Source of the DNA: Brevundimonas abyssalis TAR-001
Lineage (GTDB): Bacteria; Pseudomonadota; Alphaproteobacteria; Caulobacterales; Caulobacteraceae
Direction: 5' to 3'
Assembly (NCBI RefSeq): GCF_000466985.1
Contig: NZ_BATC01000006.1
Location: 1 to 64,000, forward strand
Length of the DNA: 64,000 nt
Under the pieces are notes generated by a model. It did no database searches, was not told where the DNA came from, and saw nothing but the letters and a program-made list of their open reading frames with translations. Below are positions 18,451-27,822 of this stretch, one piece after another; the stretch's first letter is position 1, and the number at the start of each line of letters is the position of its first letter. The translations under genes were made by a program, and so were the position numbers.

Positions 18451-20095
18451 ATGAAACCCATCATCCTCGCCGGCGCGCTGGCGCTGATGGCGCAGGCCGC
18501 CGCCGCCCAGGACATGATGATCCACGGCGGGCCGATCCACACGGGCGTGGAGGACGCCCCCGCCGCCGAGGCGGTGATCGTGCGCGACGGCCGCATCGCC
18601 TGGGTCGGCCGCCGCGCCGACGCGCCCCCGACCCCGGCGGACATGGCGGTGATCGACCTGAGGGGCGCCAGCCTCTATCCGGGCTTCACCGACGGCCACG
18701 GCCATCTGGCGGGCATCGGCGCGCGCGAACTGACCCTGAACCTGGAGGGGGCTGCCTCCATCGCCGAGGCCATGGCGCGCCTGTCGGCCTGGGCCGAGGC
18801 CAACCCGGAGGCCCCATCACCGGGCGCGGCTGGATCGAGACCCACTGGCCCGAGGGCCGGATGCTGGAGCGGACCGATCTGGACGCCGCCGCTCCGGGCC
18901 GCGTCGTGCTGCTGGGCCGGTCCGACGGCCACGCCCTGGTCGCCTCCACCGCCGCCCTGGAGGCCGCCGGGATTACGGCCGACACCGAGGCGCCCTTCGG
19001 CGGCGACATCCTGACCGACGCGGCCGGGACGCCCAACGGCCTGCTCATCGACGCGGCCATGGCGTTGGTGGATGATCTGCGCCCGGCCGACAGCGAGGCG
19101 TTCCGCCGCCAGGCCTATGAGGCGGGGTTCGAGGTCTACGCCCGCTACGGCTGGACCGGCATCCATTCCATGAGCGTGCCCATCGCGGACATCCCCTTGA
19201 TGGAGGCCATGGCCGGGGCGGGCGAGGCCCCCTTGCGGGTCTACAACTCGATTACCCCGGAGGGCGCCGAGGCCCTTTTCGTCCATGGCCCGCGCGCCGT
19301 GGCCGACGGAAGGATCATCACCCGCGCCATCAAGCTCTACGCCGACGGCGCGCTGGGCTCTCGCGGCGCGGCCCTGTTCCAGCCCTATGCGGATGCAGCC
19401 CACACCTCCGGCCTGATGCAGATGACCGATGAGGACGCCCTGCCGCTGTATCGCGCCGCGCTCCGGAACGGCGTCCAGATCACCACCCACGCCATCGGAG
19501 ACCGGGGCAACGCCCAGGTGCTGGACTGGTACGCCGAGGTGCTGGGCGAGGCGGAGGCGGGCGCCGACCCGCGCTGGCGCATCGAGCACGCCCAGGTGCT
19601 GCGCCCGGCCGACTTCACGCGATTCCACGACATCCCTGTCATCGCCTCCATGCAGCCCAGCCACGCCATCGGCGACCTGCACTTCGCGCCGGACCGTCTG
19701 GGCGACGCCCGGCTGGACGGCGCCTACGCCTGGCGCTCGCTGATGGACGCGGGCGTGACGGTGGTGGGCGGGACCGACGCGCCGGTGGAGCGGGGCGATC
19801 CCCTGATCGAATTCTACGCCGCTGTGGCCCGCCGCGACCTGAACGGTTTCCAGGGCCCGGACTGGCGGCCGGACGAGGCCTTGGATCGGGCCGACGCCCT
19901 TCGGATGTTCACCCTCGGCCCGGCCTACGCCTCGTTCCGCGAGGACGAGCTGGGGACCATCGAGGTGGGCAAGCGCGCCGATTTCACCGTCTTCGACATC
20001 AATCTGATGACCGTCCCGGCCGAGGACATCCCCGGGGGCCGCGCCTGATGACCGTGCTGGACGGCGAGATCGCCTGGCGCGCGGACGGCTGGTGA
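18451..20095 (+). CDS. YtcJ-like amidohydrolase (two one-base frameshifts)
   Basis: This secreted metal-dependent amidohydrolase has a signal peptide ending AAAAQD (about residue 20). Metal-site motifs are GFTDGHGHL, THAIGDRGNAQVLD, RIEHAQVL and GGTDAPVERGDPL. The frame changes at the C-run 18812-18815, where one C restores EAPITGRGWIETHWPEGRM. It changes again at 20044-20045, where one C turns a premature TGA into ALMTVLDGEIAWRADGW and moves the stop to 20093-20095. The repaired protein is 548 residues, normal for the family. The substrate is unknown; relatives act on formamides, N-acyl compounds and similar amides. Both breaks are in C homopolymers and are likely errors. Confidence 0.82.
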
Positions 20096-20141
20096 GAACT
20101 CCGCCCTTTCACCAAGCTGATCAGGCCGCCATATAGGCCCC

Positions 20142-22025
20142 ATGGCGATGCGTGGTGAGCGCTCGGGCCGTCGACGCGCCGACCCGGAGGTCCGCGCGCA
20201 GCTGGCCGGGGTCGAGACGAGGACAGAAGGACCGGGGACGCTGGGCGCGCTCATGGATCTGGCGCGTCTGGTGAGCCGTTCGCGAGCGCCCTGGCTCAGG
20301 ACCCGCCTGACCGGCGCCATTCTTCTGACCCTGATCGGCAAGGCGTTGGGCGTGCTGGCGCCCCTGGCCCTGGGCGCGGCGGTCAACCGTCTGGCGGCCG
20401 ATCAGGGCGCCGCCGTCGGTGTGGCGGCGGGCTTTGTGGCTTTTGCGCTGGGCTGGGCGGTGATCCGGTTTCTGTCCTCCGCCGCGCCCCAGCTTTCGGA
20501 CATGGTGTTCGCCCCGGTGCGTCAGGCGGCCCAGCGGACCACGGCGGCCGAGACCTTCGCCCACGCCCTGAACCTGTCGCTGGACTTCCATCAGACCAAG
20601 CGGTCCGGCTCCCTGTCGCGCACGGTCGAGCGGGGCTCGCGCGCCGTGGACTTTCTGCTGCGCATCCTGGCCTTCAACCTGATCCCCACCGGGCTTGAGC
20701 TGATCCTGGCGGCCGGCGTGCTGGCGGGCGCCTATGACTGGCGTTTCGGGGCCGTGGCCGTGGCGGTGGTGGTGATCTATGCGGTGATCACCTTCGCCAT
20801 CTCCAACTGGCGGCTGGAGCATCGCCGCATCATGAACGCGGCGGATTCCGAGGCCGCGGGTCAGGCGGTGGACGCCCTGCTCAACTACGAGACGGTCAAG
20901 GCCTTCGGGGCCGAGGCCCGCGCCGCCGACAGCTATGAGCGTGCGCTGGGCGTCTATGGCGACGCGGCGGTCAAGGCCAACAACTCCCTGGCGGTCCTGA
21001 ACATGACCCAGGGCCTGATCATGAACGTCGGCCTCGGCGTCATGGCGGTCATGGCCGGGTTCGAGGCGGCGGCCGGGCGCATGGGGCCGGGCGACGTGAC
21101 CGCCGCGGTCCTGATCCTGATTTCCCTCTACGCCCCCCTGAACATCCTGGGCTTCGCCTATCGGGAGATCCGCCAGTCCTTCATCGACATGGAGGAGATG
21201 CTGAAGGTCACGCGCCAGTCCCCCCAGGTGGCCGATGCGCCGGACGCCCTGGACCTGCCACCCCCCGCTGACGACCGGGGCGGGGCCGTGGCCTTTGAGG
21301 GCGTAGGCTTCCAGCACTCCTCGCGCGCCACGGGTCTGGACGACATCAGCTTCATCGCCGCGCCGGGAACGACTACAGCGCTGGTAGGTCCGTCGGGGGC
21401 GGGCAAGTCCACCATCGTCAAATTGGCCCTGCGCCTGCTCGACCCCCAGGTCGGCCGGGTGCTGATCGACGGGCTGGATGCCCGGGCGGTGACCCAGGCG
21501 TCCCTGCGCCGCGCCGTCGCCCTCGTTCCCCAGGACGTGGCCCTGTTCAACGACAGCCTCGCGGTCAACATCGCCTTTGCCCGCCCGGGCGCGTCGGAGG
21601 CCGAGGTCTGGGCCGCCGCCGACGCCGCCGAGCTGGGCGACTTCATCCGGGGCCTGCCCGAGGGCATGGAGACGCGGGTCGGTGAACGCGGCCTGAAGCT
21701 GTCCGGCGGCGAGCGCCAGCGGGTGGGCATCGCCCGCGCCCTGCTGGCCGACCCGCGCATTCTGATCCTGGACGAGGCCACCAGCGCCCTGGACAGCCGC
21801 ACCGAACAGGCCATCCAGAAGACCCTGCGCAAGGCCCGCGCCGGGCGGACAACGCTGGTGGTCGCCCACCGCCTGTCCACCATCGCCGACGCCGACCAGA
21901 TTCTGGTGCTGAAGGACGGCCGCATCGTCGAGCGCGGAACCCATATGGAGCTGGTCGCCCGTCAGGGCGGCGAATACGCCTCCCTGTGGCGCAAACAGAC
22001 CCGCGGCGCCCGCAACCCGGCCTGA
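20142..22025 (+). CDS. Atm1/HMT-type ABC exporter, fused permease-ATPase
   Basis: The 627-residue half-transporter has six predicted membrane spans (about residues 55-330) followed by an ATPase domain. Walker A GPSGAGKST is at 416-424, the LSGGERQ signature begins at 520, and Walker B is ILILDE with D544 and E545. The motif GFAYREIRQSFIDMEEM is characteristic of the Atm1/ABCB7 group, which exports glutathione-linked sulfur or metal species and supports Fe-S or heavy-metal homeostasis. It works as a homodimer in the inner membrane. Confidence 0.92.
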   Translation: MAMRGERSGRRRADPEVRAQLAGVETRTEGPGTLGALMDLARLVSRSRAPWLRTRLTGAILLTLIGKALGVLAPLALGAAVNRLAADQGAAVGVAAGFVAFALGWAVIRFLSSAAPQLSDMVFAPVRQAAQRTTAAETFAHALNLSLDFHQTKRSGSLSRTVERGSRAVDFLLRILAFNLIPTGLELILAAGVLAGAYDWRFGAVAVAVVVIYAVITFAISNWRLEHRRIMNAADSEAAGQAVDALLNYETVKAFGAEARAADSYERALGVYGDAAVKANNSLAVLNMTQGLIMNVGLGVMAVMAGFEAAAGRMGPGDVTAAVLILISLYAPLNILGFAYREIRQSFIDMEEMLKVTRQSPQVADAPDALDLPPPADDRGGAVAFEGVGFQHSSRATGLDDISFIAAPGTTTALVGPSGAGKSTIVKLALRLLDPQVGRVLIDGLDARAVTQASLRRAVALVPQDVALFNDSLAVNIAFARPGASEAEVWAAADAAELGDFIRGLPEGMETRVGERGLKLSGGERQRVGIARALLADPRILILDEATSALDSRTEQAIQKTLRKARAGRTTLVVAHRLSTIADADQILVLKDGRIVERGTHMELVARQGGEYASLWRKQTRGARNPA

Positions 22026-22039
22026 CCGCGTCTGCTACG

Positions 22040-22600
22040 CTAGGCCTGCAAGTCCTCCAGCGCGCGGCTGTGTTGCGCGATCCGCTGTGTGCAGCGGTGC
22101 TGGTGGCGGAGATAGAAAGCCAGTCCGCCGAACACGAACAATGCCCCGACCGTATACAGGACCGTCAGATCGCCCTCGTCCGGGTATGCGGCCATGGCGA
22201 GCCCGAGGAACACGGCGGCGCCAAGGGTGATTGCGATTCCCGCCCAGGCCCAGCGGCGGCCGGCTTCGGCTTGACGGATGGCGGCGGTCAGCGCCTGTTC
22301 CGGGGTCTCCAGATCATCGGTCGTCCGCGTTCCGCGCGCCCACACGGTCATGGCGGCGGAGAACAGGCCGAAGATGACGGCCGCCGACCCCAGCAGCCAC
22401 TGGTCCGACGGCCCTGTCGCCAGCACCCATGCGCCGAGGCCCGCGGCAATCATGCACGCGGTCAGCTCGAACATATAATTCAACCGCCCGAGCCGGCTGC
22501 GGCGGCGCACCTGCCGGGCCATTTGGGCCAGCGCCTGATCGTCACGGGCAGGCGCGGTCCAGGCGTCGCTCAGGTCGGTCCAGTCTTCGTTGGGCGTCAT
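22040..22600 (-). CDS. Membrane protein coupled to an ECF sigma factor, possible anti-sigma
   Basis: The 186-residue product has a hydrophilic N-terminal segment (about 1-40) and four hydrophobic stretches in two pairs (about 45-88 and 115-160). Its ATG overlaps the stop of the upstream sigma-factor gene in an ATGA junction, so translation is coupled. Genes in this position usually encode the anti-sigma factor, and the cytosolic N-terminus would be the sigma-binding part. No zinc-binding anti-sigma motif is visible, so the role is inferred from position only. Confidence 0.65.
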   Translation of the reverse strand: MTPNEDWTDLSDAWTAPARDDQALAQMARQVRRRSRLGRLNYMFELTACMIAAGLGAWVLATGPSDQWLLGSAAVIFGLFSAAMTVWARGTRTTDDLETPEQALTAAIRQAEAGRRWAWAGIAITLGAAVFLGLAMAAYPDEGDLTVLYTVGALFVFGGLAFYLRHQHRCTQRIAQHSRALEDLQA

Positions 22601-23142
22601 GACGAGGCCTCCGGGTTCATCAGATCTTTCAGGGCCGCCTTGGCGCGGGTCAGGCGGATGGAGACGGCGTTGGCGTTCAGCCCCAGCATGGGGCCGATCT
22701 CGGCGGGGCTGAATCCCTCCAGCGTCAGGACGGCGGGCTGGCGCAGCGACAGGGGCAGGGCCCGCACCGCCTCGGTCAGCCGCGCCCGCAGATCCTCGGC
22801 CTCCACCTGATCGTGGGGCGTGGGATCGTCGGACGGCATGGCCTCGTCCAGCGGCGCGCGGCGCGGCTGGACAGCCTCTTTCGAGACGTGGGTCACGGCC
22901 CGGTTGTGGGCCACCCGCGCCAGGAACGCCTTGACCGGCGCCTCGCCCCGAAAGCGCGGCAGGGCGCGCCAGACGGCCAGCAGGATGTCCTGCTCCAGCT
23001 CGCGCCGCCGCTCGCGATCGGCTTCATAGCTGCCGGCGATGCGGCGCAGCATCGGGCCGTGCTGGGCCAGCAGCGTCTCGAAGTCCCGGTCTCGTCCCAA
23101 TCCCATGCCCCCGACCATCGGCGATACGATTTCCGCCGTCAC
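22597..23142 (-). CDS. ECF-family RNA polymerase sigma factor
   Basis: The 181-residue protein has a region 2 (QDILLAVWRALPRFRGEAPVKAFLARVAHNRAVTH) and a region 4 helix-turn-helix (LEGFSPAEIGPMLGLNANAVSIRLTRAKAALK), with an acidic linker between. This is the two-domain ECF layout. The partner membrane protein is co-translated. A small membrane protein is transcribed divergently from the 77-bp intergenic region, which may hold the autoregulated promoter. Confidence 0.9.
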   Translation of the reverse strand: MTAEIVSPMVGGMGLGRDRDFETLLAQHGPMLRRIAGSYEADRERRRELEQDILLAVWRALPRFRGEAPVKAFLARVAHNRAVTHVSKEAVQPRRAPLDEAMPSDDPTPHDQVEAEDLRARLTEAVRALPLSLRQPAVLTLEGFSPAEIGPMLGLNANAVSIRLTRAKAALKDLMNPEASS

Positions 23143-23219
23143 CTCTGAAAGACTCCCGACGCGGGCGAGACTTTCATTTCCGAGGGCGGATTTCCGCCGA
23201 TTGAATGAGGAGACCCGCC

Positions 23220-23528
23220 ATGACCATCGAAAACGCCGCCCCCGCTCCCGCCGCGCCGGAAAAGACCAGCGTCCTGAAGAAAGGCCGCGGCTTCCTGATC
23301 GCGCTCAGCATCGCCGTGGGCGTCGCCGCCGTCGCCGCGTGGATCGCCCTGGGCGTGGGGCTCTATATGGATGTGTCGCGCCAGACCCGTCTGATCCTGG
23401 TCGTGGTCGCCGCCGTGGCCACCGAGGCCCTGTTCTGGAGCATCGCCGCGACCCTGGGCCTGTCGGTGCTGGAGGCGCGCAAGCGCATCTGGCGCAAGAT
23501 CACGGGCCGGGGCCGCGCCGAGGCCTGA
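23220..23528 (+). CDS. Small two-span membrane protein, unknown
   Basis: The 102-residue product has an Ala/Pro-rich N-terminus, two hydrophobic segments (about residues 27-50 and 57-80) and a basic C-terminus (EARKRIWRKITGRGR). The ATG at 23220 follows a GAGGAG ribosome site. It is divergent from the ECF sigma gene and its stop is adjacent to the mutL stop. It may be a target of that sigma factor; I recognise no family. Confidence 0.65.
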   Translation: MTIENAAPAPAAPEKTSVLKKGRGFLIALSIAVGVAAVAAWIALGVGLYMDVSRQTRLILVVVAAVATEALFWSIAATLGLSVLEARKRIWRKITGRGRAEA

Positions 23529-25379
23529 TCAACGCCGCCCGAACAGCTTCTCCAGGTCGTGCAGCTTCAGCTCCACATAGGTGGGGCGGCCGTGGTTGCA
23601 CTGCCCGGAGTGGGGGGTGGCCTCCATCTGGCGCAGCAGGGCGTTCATCTCGGGCGCCGACAGCACCCGCCCCGAGCGCACCGAGCCGTGGCAGGCCATG
23701 GTGCCGCACACCTCGCCCAGCCGCTCGGTGAGGGCCAGGGCCGAGCCGTGTTCGGACAGGTCGTCGGCGATGTCGCGGATCAGCCCCTGCACGTCGCAGT
23801 CGCCGAGCAGGGCCGGGGTCTCGCGCACCAGCACGGCGCCGGCGCCGAACGCCTCGACGATCAGGCCCAGCGCGGCCAGTTCGTCGGCGCGGTCCGCCAC
23901 CCGCTCGGCCTCGGCCGGGTCCAGCTCGACCACCTCGGGCGTCAGCAGGGCCTGTCGCGTCACCGCGCCCTCGGCCATCTGGGTCTTCATGCGCTCATAG
24001 ACCAGCCGTTCGTGGGCGGCGTGCTGGTCCACGACGACCAGGCCGTCACGGGTCTGGGCCACGATGTAATTGGCGTGCAGCTGCGCCCGCGCCGCCCCCA
24101 GCGGGTAATCCAGCGGGTCGATGAACCCTGCGGCCTCACCCGACGGCGGTCGGTCCGACGGCACGGGCCAGGCCGTCTCCACCCGGGCCGAGCGTTCGTT
24201 CAGGCCGGGAATGACCTGGGCGGCGGCCTCGGGCCGGCTCCATCCGGTCCAGCCGCTCCAGCCCTCGGCGGCCGGGCCGGAAGGGCTGTAGGGTCCTCCC
24301 ACACCCATATGGGGCTGGAACCCGGACAGGGCGTCCGCCGCCACGGTGGTGGAGGCCCGGTGCCCCGCCGCCGCCAGGGCGTGGCGCAGGGCGCCGACGA
24401 TCAGGCCGCGCACCATCGCCGGGTCGCGAAACCGCACCTCCGCCTTGGCCGGGTGCACGTTGACGTCAACGGAAAGCGGATCGATGTCCAGGAACAGGGC
24501 TGCCGCCGGATGCCGGTCCCGCGCCAGAAAGTCGGCATAGGCGCCGCGGAGCGCCCCCTGCAACAGGCGGTCCTTCACCGGCCGCCCGTTGACGAACAGG
24601 AACTGGTGCGCCGCATTGCCCCGCGAATAGGTGGGCAGGCCCGCATAGCCAGAAAGGCGGATGCCGTCGCGGGACTGGTCGATCAGCAGGGCGTTGTCCT
24701 CAAAGTCCCGCCCCAGCAACGCCGCCAGCCGCTTCAGCCGCCCTTCGTCGCCGGGATGTTCGGCGGGCAGGCGCAGGGTGGTCTTGCCGTCCAGGGTCAG
24801 GGTGAAGGCGGTCGCCTCATGGGCCATGGCCTGCCGCTTGATCTCGTCGGAGATGGCCATGGCCTCGGCCCGCGCCGACTTCATGAATTTCAGCCGTGCG
24901 GGGGTGGCGTAGAACAGGTCGCGCACCTCCACCCGCGCCCCGTGGTCGCCGGGGAAAGCGCCGGGCGCGATGGGCCGCTGGTCCCCGCCCTCCACCGATA
25001 CGGCCCAGGCCTCCGGCGCGCCCATGGCCCGGCTGGTGATGGTCAGCCGCGCCACCGAGCCGATGGACGGCAGGGCCTCGCCGCGAAAGCCGAGGGTGAA
25101 GATGCGCAGCAGGTCCACGTCGCCCGCGTCGTCCGCTTCCAGCTTGGAGGTGGCGTGGCGTTCCACCGCCAGCGGCAGCTCGTCCCTGGGAATGCCCTTT
25201 CCGTCGTCGGCGATCAGGATGCGCGACAGGCCGCCGCCGTCGGCCTGGATGTCGACGCGCGCGGCCCCGGCGTCGAGCGCGTTCTCGACCAACTCCTTGA
25301 CGGCGCTGGCCGGGCGCTCGACCACCTCGCCGGCGGCGATGCGGTTGACGGTTTCGGGGGGGAGGCGACGGATCGGCAT
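23529..25379 (-). CDS. mutL: DNA mismatch repair protein MutL with endonuclease motif
   Basis: MutL couples mismatch recognition by MutS to strand incision. The 616-residue product has the GHKL ATPase motifs [14 protein letters not shown] and [13 protein letters not shown] in the N-terminal domain. A proline/glycine-rich linker (about 335-410) leads to a C-terminal dimerisation domain. At residues 451-462 it carries [12 protein letters not shown], matching the DQHA(X)2E(X)4E metal-binding nickase motif, so this MutL should nick DNA itself. That fits alphaproteobacteria, which lack MutH. Confidence 0.96.
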   Translation of the reverse strand: MPIRRLPPETVNRIAAGEVVERPASAVKELVENALDAGAARVDIQADGGGLSRILIADDGKGIPRDELPLAVERHATSKLEADDAGDVDLLRIFTLGFRGEALPSIGSVARLTITSRAMGAPEAWAVSVEGGDQRPIAPGAFPGDHGARVEVRDLFYATPARLKFMKSARAEAMAISDEIKRQAMAHEATAFTLTLDGKTTLRLPAEHPGDEGRLKRLAALLGRDFEDNALLIDQSRDGIRLSGYAGLPTYSRGNAAHQFLFVNGRPVKDRLLQGALRGAYADFLARDRHPAAALFLDIDPLSVDVNVHPAKAEVRFRDPAMVRGLIVGALRHALAAAGHRASTTVAADALSGFQPHMGVGGPYSPSGPAAEGWSGWTGWSRPEAAAQVIPGLNERSARVETAWPVPSDRPPSGEAAGFIDPLDYPLGAARAQLHANYIVAQTRDGLVVVDQHAAHERLVYERMKTQMAEGAVTRQALLTPEVVELDPAEAERVADRADELAALGLIVEAFGAGAVLVRETPALLGDCDVQGLIRDIADDLSEHGSALALTERLGEVCGTMACHGSVRSGRVLSAPEMNALLRQMEATPHSGQCNHGRPTYVELKLHDLEKLFGRR

Positions 25380-25403
25380 GCGAACAGCCAGTCTAGAACG
25401 AAA

Positions 25404-25433
25404 CCGGCCCGGGTGCGATCGCGCCCGGGCCGG
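25404..25433 (-). terminator. Intrinsic-terminator-like hairpin after bamF
   Basis: CCGGCCCGGG (25404-25413) and CCCGGGCCGG (25424-25433) form a perfect 10-bp stem with a 10-nt loop. Read on the minus strand it lies 27 bases after the bamF stop and is followed by TTTCGTT. It separates bamF from mutL. Confidence 0.6.
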
Positions 25434-25460
25434 AAATGTCTGGCTTGAAGGGCCGGCGGA

Positions 25461-26021
25461 TCAGAGGCCGGGCAGCTTGATGCCGCCGCCGCCGCGCTGG
25501 ATCACCACGTCACGTCCGCCGGTCAGGGCCTGAAGGCGCGCAGCCTCGGTGGCCGGGTCGATGGTGGTCACGCCGTCAGGCGTGCGGACCTGGGTGGCGC
25601 CCTGGGAGGCGGCGTCGCCCCGTCGCCAGAACAGGACGCGGTTGGCCCAACCCTCTTCCTTGTGGGCCAGGTCGCCGAACTCATCGTCGATGACATAGCG
25701 CGCCAGCGGGTCGGCCTGGGCGGCGCCGGCGGCGCTGACCAGGGATTCCTCGCCCGCCGAGCGGGTGATGGCCTGGCGCTGACCCAGCAGGATCTGTCGG
25801 GCCGAGCTTTCCGGCGCCAGTTCGGCCGGGCGCGGCTGGCCGGGCGCCGGCGGACGCAGGCCGTACTCCGGCGGCACGCTGAGCGGGGCCTGGGAGATGA
25901 CGCGGAACTCGTCGGGGGTCACACGCTCCAGTCCGAGGCCCTGACGGACACTGTTGCAGCCGGTCAGGACGACGGCCGTGGCGGCGATGGCGCCGAGGGT
26001 CAGGGTGGAATTCAGTCGCAT
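25461..26021 (-). CDS. bamF: DUF3035 lipoprotein, BamF-like
   Basis: The 186-residue protein has a lipoprotein signal with lipobox LTGC (Cys22), then TPDEFRVISQAPLSVPPEYGLRPPAPGQPRP, the typical DUF3035 signature. In Caulobacter a protein of this family is the BamF subunit of the beta-barrel assembly machinery at the outer membrane, to my knowledge. The C-terminus is Gly/Arg-rich (VVIQRGGGGIKLPGL). It is co-directional with lspA, whose product would help mature it. Confidence 0.8.
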   Translation of the reverse strand: MRLNSTLTLGAIAATAVVLTGCNSVRQGLGLERVTPDEFRVISQAPLSVPPEYGLRPPAPGQPRPAELAPESSARQILLGQRQAITRSAGEESLVSAAGAAQADPLARYVIDDEFGDLAHKEEGWANRVLFWRRGDAASQGATQVRTPDGVTTIDPATEAARLQALTGGRDVVIQRGGGGIKLPGL

Positions 26022-26076
26022 GGTCAGCTGCTCTTTCAGACGGTCGTGCGTTCGCGCTCGCGATTAACCGGGGTGA

Positions 26077-26655
26077 TTACGACTTTTCATGGGCCGCGCC
26101 AACCTTGGCGGCCCGCTCGGAGATGAAGCTGTCCGCGATCAGCAGCACCACCCCGATGGAGATGGCGCTGTCGGCCACATTGAAGACCCAGGGAAAAATG
26201 GACCCTCCGTGGGGAATGAGCCATCCGAGACCAATGCTGCTCACAAAGTCCTGGATAGCCTGCGGATAGCGCGGACCCGAGAAGTCCAGGAAATCCACCA
26301 CGCCGCCGAAGCGGATGCGGTCGATGGCGTTGCCCAGCGCCCCGCCCATGATCAGGCCGAGGGCGGTGATCAGCAGGCGCCGGTCCGCCCGCGTGGCCCA
26401 GAAGGCCAGCAGCCCGGCCACCACGATGGAGAACACCGTCAGCAGCCAGCGCCCCGTCTCCCCGCCGGTCAGCAGGCCGAAGGACACGCCCCGGTTCAGC
26501 ACGAAGGTGAGGTTGAAGATGGGCTCCAGCACCGGGATCTGGCCCACTTCGCGCAGATGCAGGCCGTACAGGATCCAGGCCTTGGTGATCTGGTCCAGCA
26601 CGATCACGGCGGCGGCGAAGGCGTAGGCGGCCCAGGCGATGCGGGGAATGGTCAT
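26077..26655 (-). CDS. lspA: Lipoprotein signal peptidase (signal peptidase II)
   Basis: LspA removes signal peptides from prolipoproteins at the modified cysteine. The 192-residue protein has four membrane spans and the two catalytic aspartates, D112 in GGALGNAIDRI and D162 in FNVADSAISIG. The periplasmic segment between them (about residues 121-158) is longer than in E. coli LspA. Its likely clients in this window include the BamF-like protein, the M1 aminopeptidase and the lipoproteins at 49865 and 61913. Confidence 0.96.
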   Translation of the reverse strand: MTIPRIAWAAYAFAAAVIVLDQITKAWILYGLHLREVGQIPVLEPIFNLTFVLNRGVSFGLLTGGETGRWLLTVFSIVVAGLLAFWATRADRRLLITALGLIMGGALGNAIDRIRFGGVVDFLDFSGPRYPQAIQDFVSSIGLGWLIPHGGSIFPWVFNVADSAISIGVVLLIADSFISERAAKVGAAHEKS

Positions 26656-26729
26656 GCGCGTTCCGTACGGATGGGAACGGCGTCGTTAGCAGGCGACGAA
26701 GCCGGGGTGAAGGGCGCTTTCGTCAGGCG

Positions 26730-27590
26730 TCAAGCCTGGCGGCTTTGGGCCGGAACAGCGCGGCACAGGATTTCGCCCACGCCGTTGAACACCACCCGCG
26801 AGGACTGACCCGCGACGATGTCATGGATGCCCGTGGCCGCGCCGGTGGAGATCAGGTCGCCGGCCTTCAACGGCCGGCCGCGCCGGGCGTTCAGCTCCAG
26901 CAGGAAGGCCAGGGCCCCCAGCGGACCGCCCGGAATGGTCGCGGCGCCGCCCTTGCCGACGCTTTGGCCGTCGATGAAGGTCTCGCAGGTCAGGTCCATC
27001 AGACGCTCGCGCCAGTCCGGCACCTCGTGGCCCAGGATCAGCCCGGCGTTGTTGCCGAAGTCCGACGCCACGACGGGCGGGCCCAGAACATTGATGGTGG
27101 CCAGCGGGCTGCCCGCCGGTTCCACGCCGACGATCAGGGTCTCGACCATGTCTGCGGCCTGTTCGGCGGTCCAGTCGGTGCGGTCTGCGGGAGCGTCCTT
27201 GGCCAGCTTCAGGATGAATTCGGCCTCTACGGCGGCGAATCCGCCCTCGAAGACCGGAAAGTCCATCGTCTCGCCCTCGACCGCCGTCCATACGGCGCGG
27301 CGGAAGATGGGTCCGGCCAGGCGGGGCGCCTTGAGTCGCTCCAGCCAGGCGTCGGGGATGCGGCCGATCTTCCAGCCGACGACCTGATCGTCCCACAGGC
27401 CGATAGCCTCGTCCTGAATGGCGTAAGCCGCGTCCATGCCGCCCGGAACGTCTCCGGGATAGTCGGGCAGGGCGCGCGCCTCGCTGCGCGCCGCCACGAA
27501 GGCGCGTGCGATCGCCGGTCCGGAATCGTTGCTGGTATCGGCCCCGCCAAGGGGTCTGGTATCGGCCCCGCCAAGGGGTTTGGTCGCCAT
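26730..27590 (-). CDS. 2-keto-4-pentenoate hydratase / fumarylacetoacetase-fold hydratase
   Basis: The 286-residue product resembles MhpD-type hydratases: VVGWKIGRIPDAWLERL, a metal-site AVEAEFILKL, and a C-terminal LISTGAATGIHDI and GEILCRAV. Enzymes of this fold hydrate or rearrange 2-keto acids. The gene is divergent from the LacI regulator and shares its operator-bearing intergenic region, so it is probably part of the sugar-acid regulon, perhaps handling a keto-deoxy acid. That substrate is inferred from context. The N-terminus (ATG at 27590) carries a duplicated PLGGADT caused by a 24-bp tandem repeat. Confidence 0.78.
   Translation of the reverse strand: MATKPLGGADTRPLGGADTSNDSGPAIARAFVAARSEARALPDYPGDVPGGMDAAYAIQDEAIGLWDDQVVGWKIGRIPDAWLERLKAPRLAGPIFRRAVWTAVEGETMDFPVFEGGFAAVEAEFILKLAKDAPADRTDWTAEQAADMVETLIVGVEPAGSPLATINVLGPPVVASDFGNNAGLILGHEVPDWRERLMDLTCETFIDGQSVGKGGAATIPGGPLGALAFLLELNARRGRPLKAGDLISTGAATGIHDIVAGQSSRVVFNGVGEILCRAVPAQSRQA
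27532..27579. repeat. Perfect 24-bp tandem repeat, two copies, at the 5' end of the hydratase gene
   Basis: Two identical, adjacent 24-bp units (27532-27555 and 27556-27579) lie just inside the start of the hydratase gene and give it the duplicated peptide PLGGADT. Because 24 is a multiple of three, copy-number change would keep the frame. The exact identity points to recent slippage. Confidence 0.9.
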
Positions 27591-27702
27591 GGTCACGCTG
27601 TTCTTGTCCGTCTGTTTCACGCTGTCGGGATCGTCGTCCCGCGACCCGGGCGTTCATTTGCGCCGGTGTCTGCACTCCCCATCGCCCCAACATTGCGCCA
27701 TG

Positions 27703-27716
27703 GGAAACCGGTGTCA
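27703..27716. promoter_or_regulatory. Candidate LacI-family operator between hydratase and regulator
   Basis: GGAAACCGGTGTCA matches 12 of 14 positions of the palindrome TGACACCGGTGTCA, which occurs elsewhere in this cluster. It lies in the 232-bp divergent intergenic region between the hydratase and the LacI regulator, consistent with autoregulation and control of the hydratase. Confidence 0.6.
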
Positions 27717-27822
27717 ATTTCATTTCGCCACCGGTGGACATTTGCTGGACGCCTCGCAGGTGGCGCGGGGCGTCCCACGCGGCTATGCAAGGGCAGGGAG
27801 CCGCGAGAGGACGGGACTGCAG

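Noticed and set aside
27658-27671. A second operator-like sequence (TTGCGCCGGTGTCT) between hydratase and LacI gene, and CCACCGGTGG at 27729-27738
   Set aside because: They match the palindrome too poorly outside the CCGG centre to be claimed as sites.
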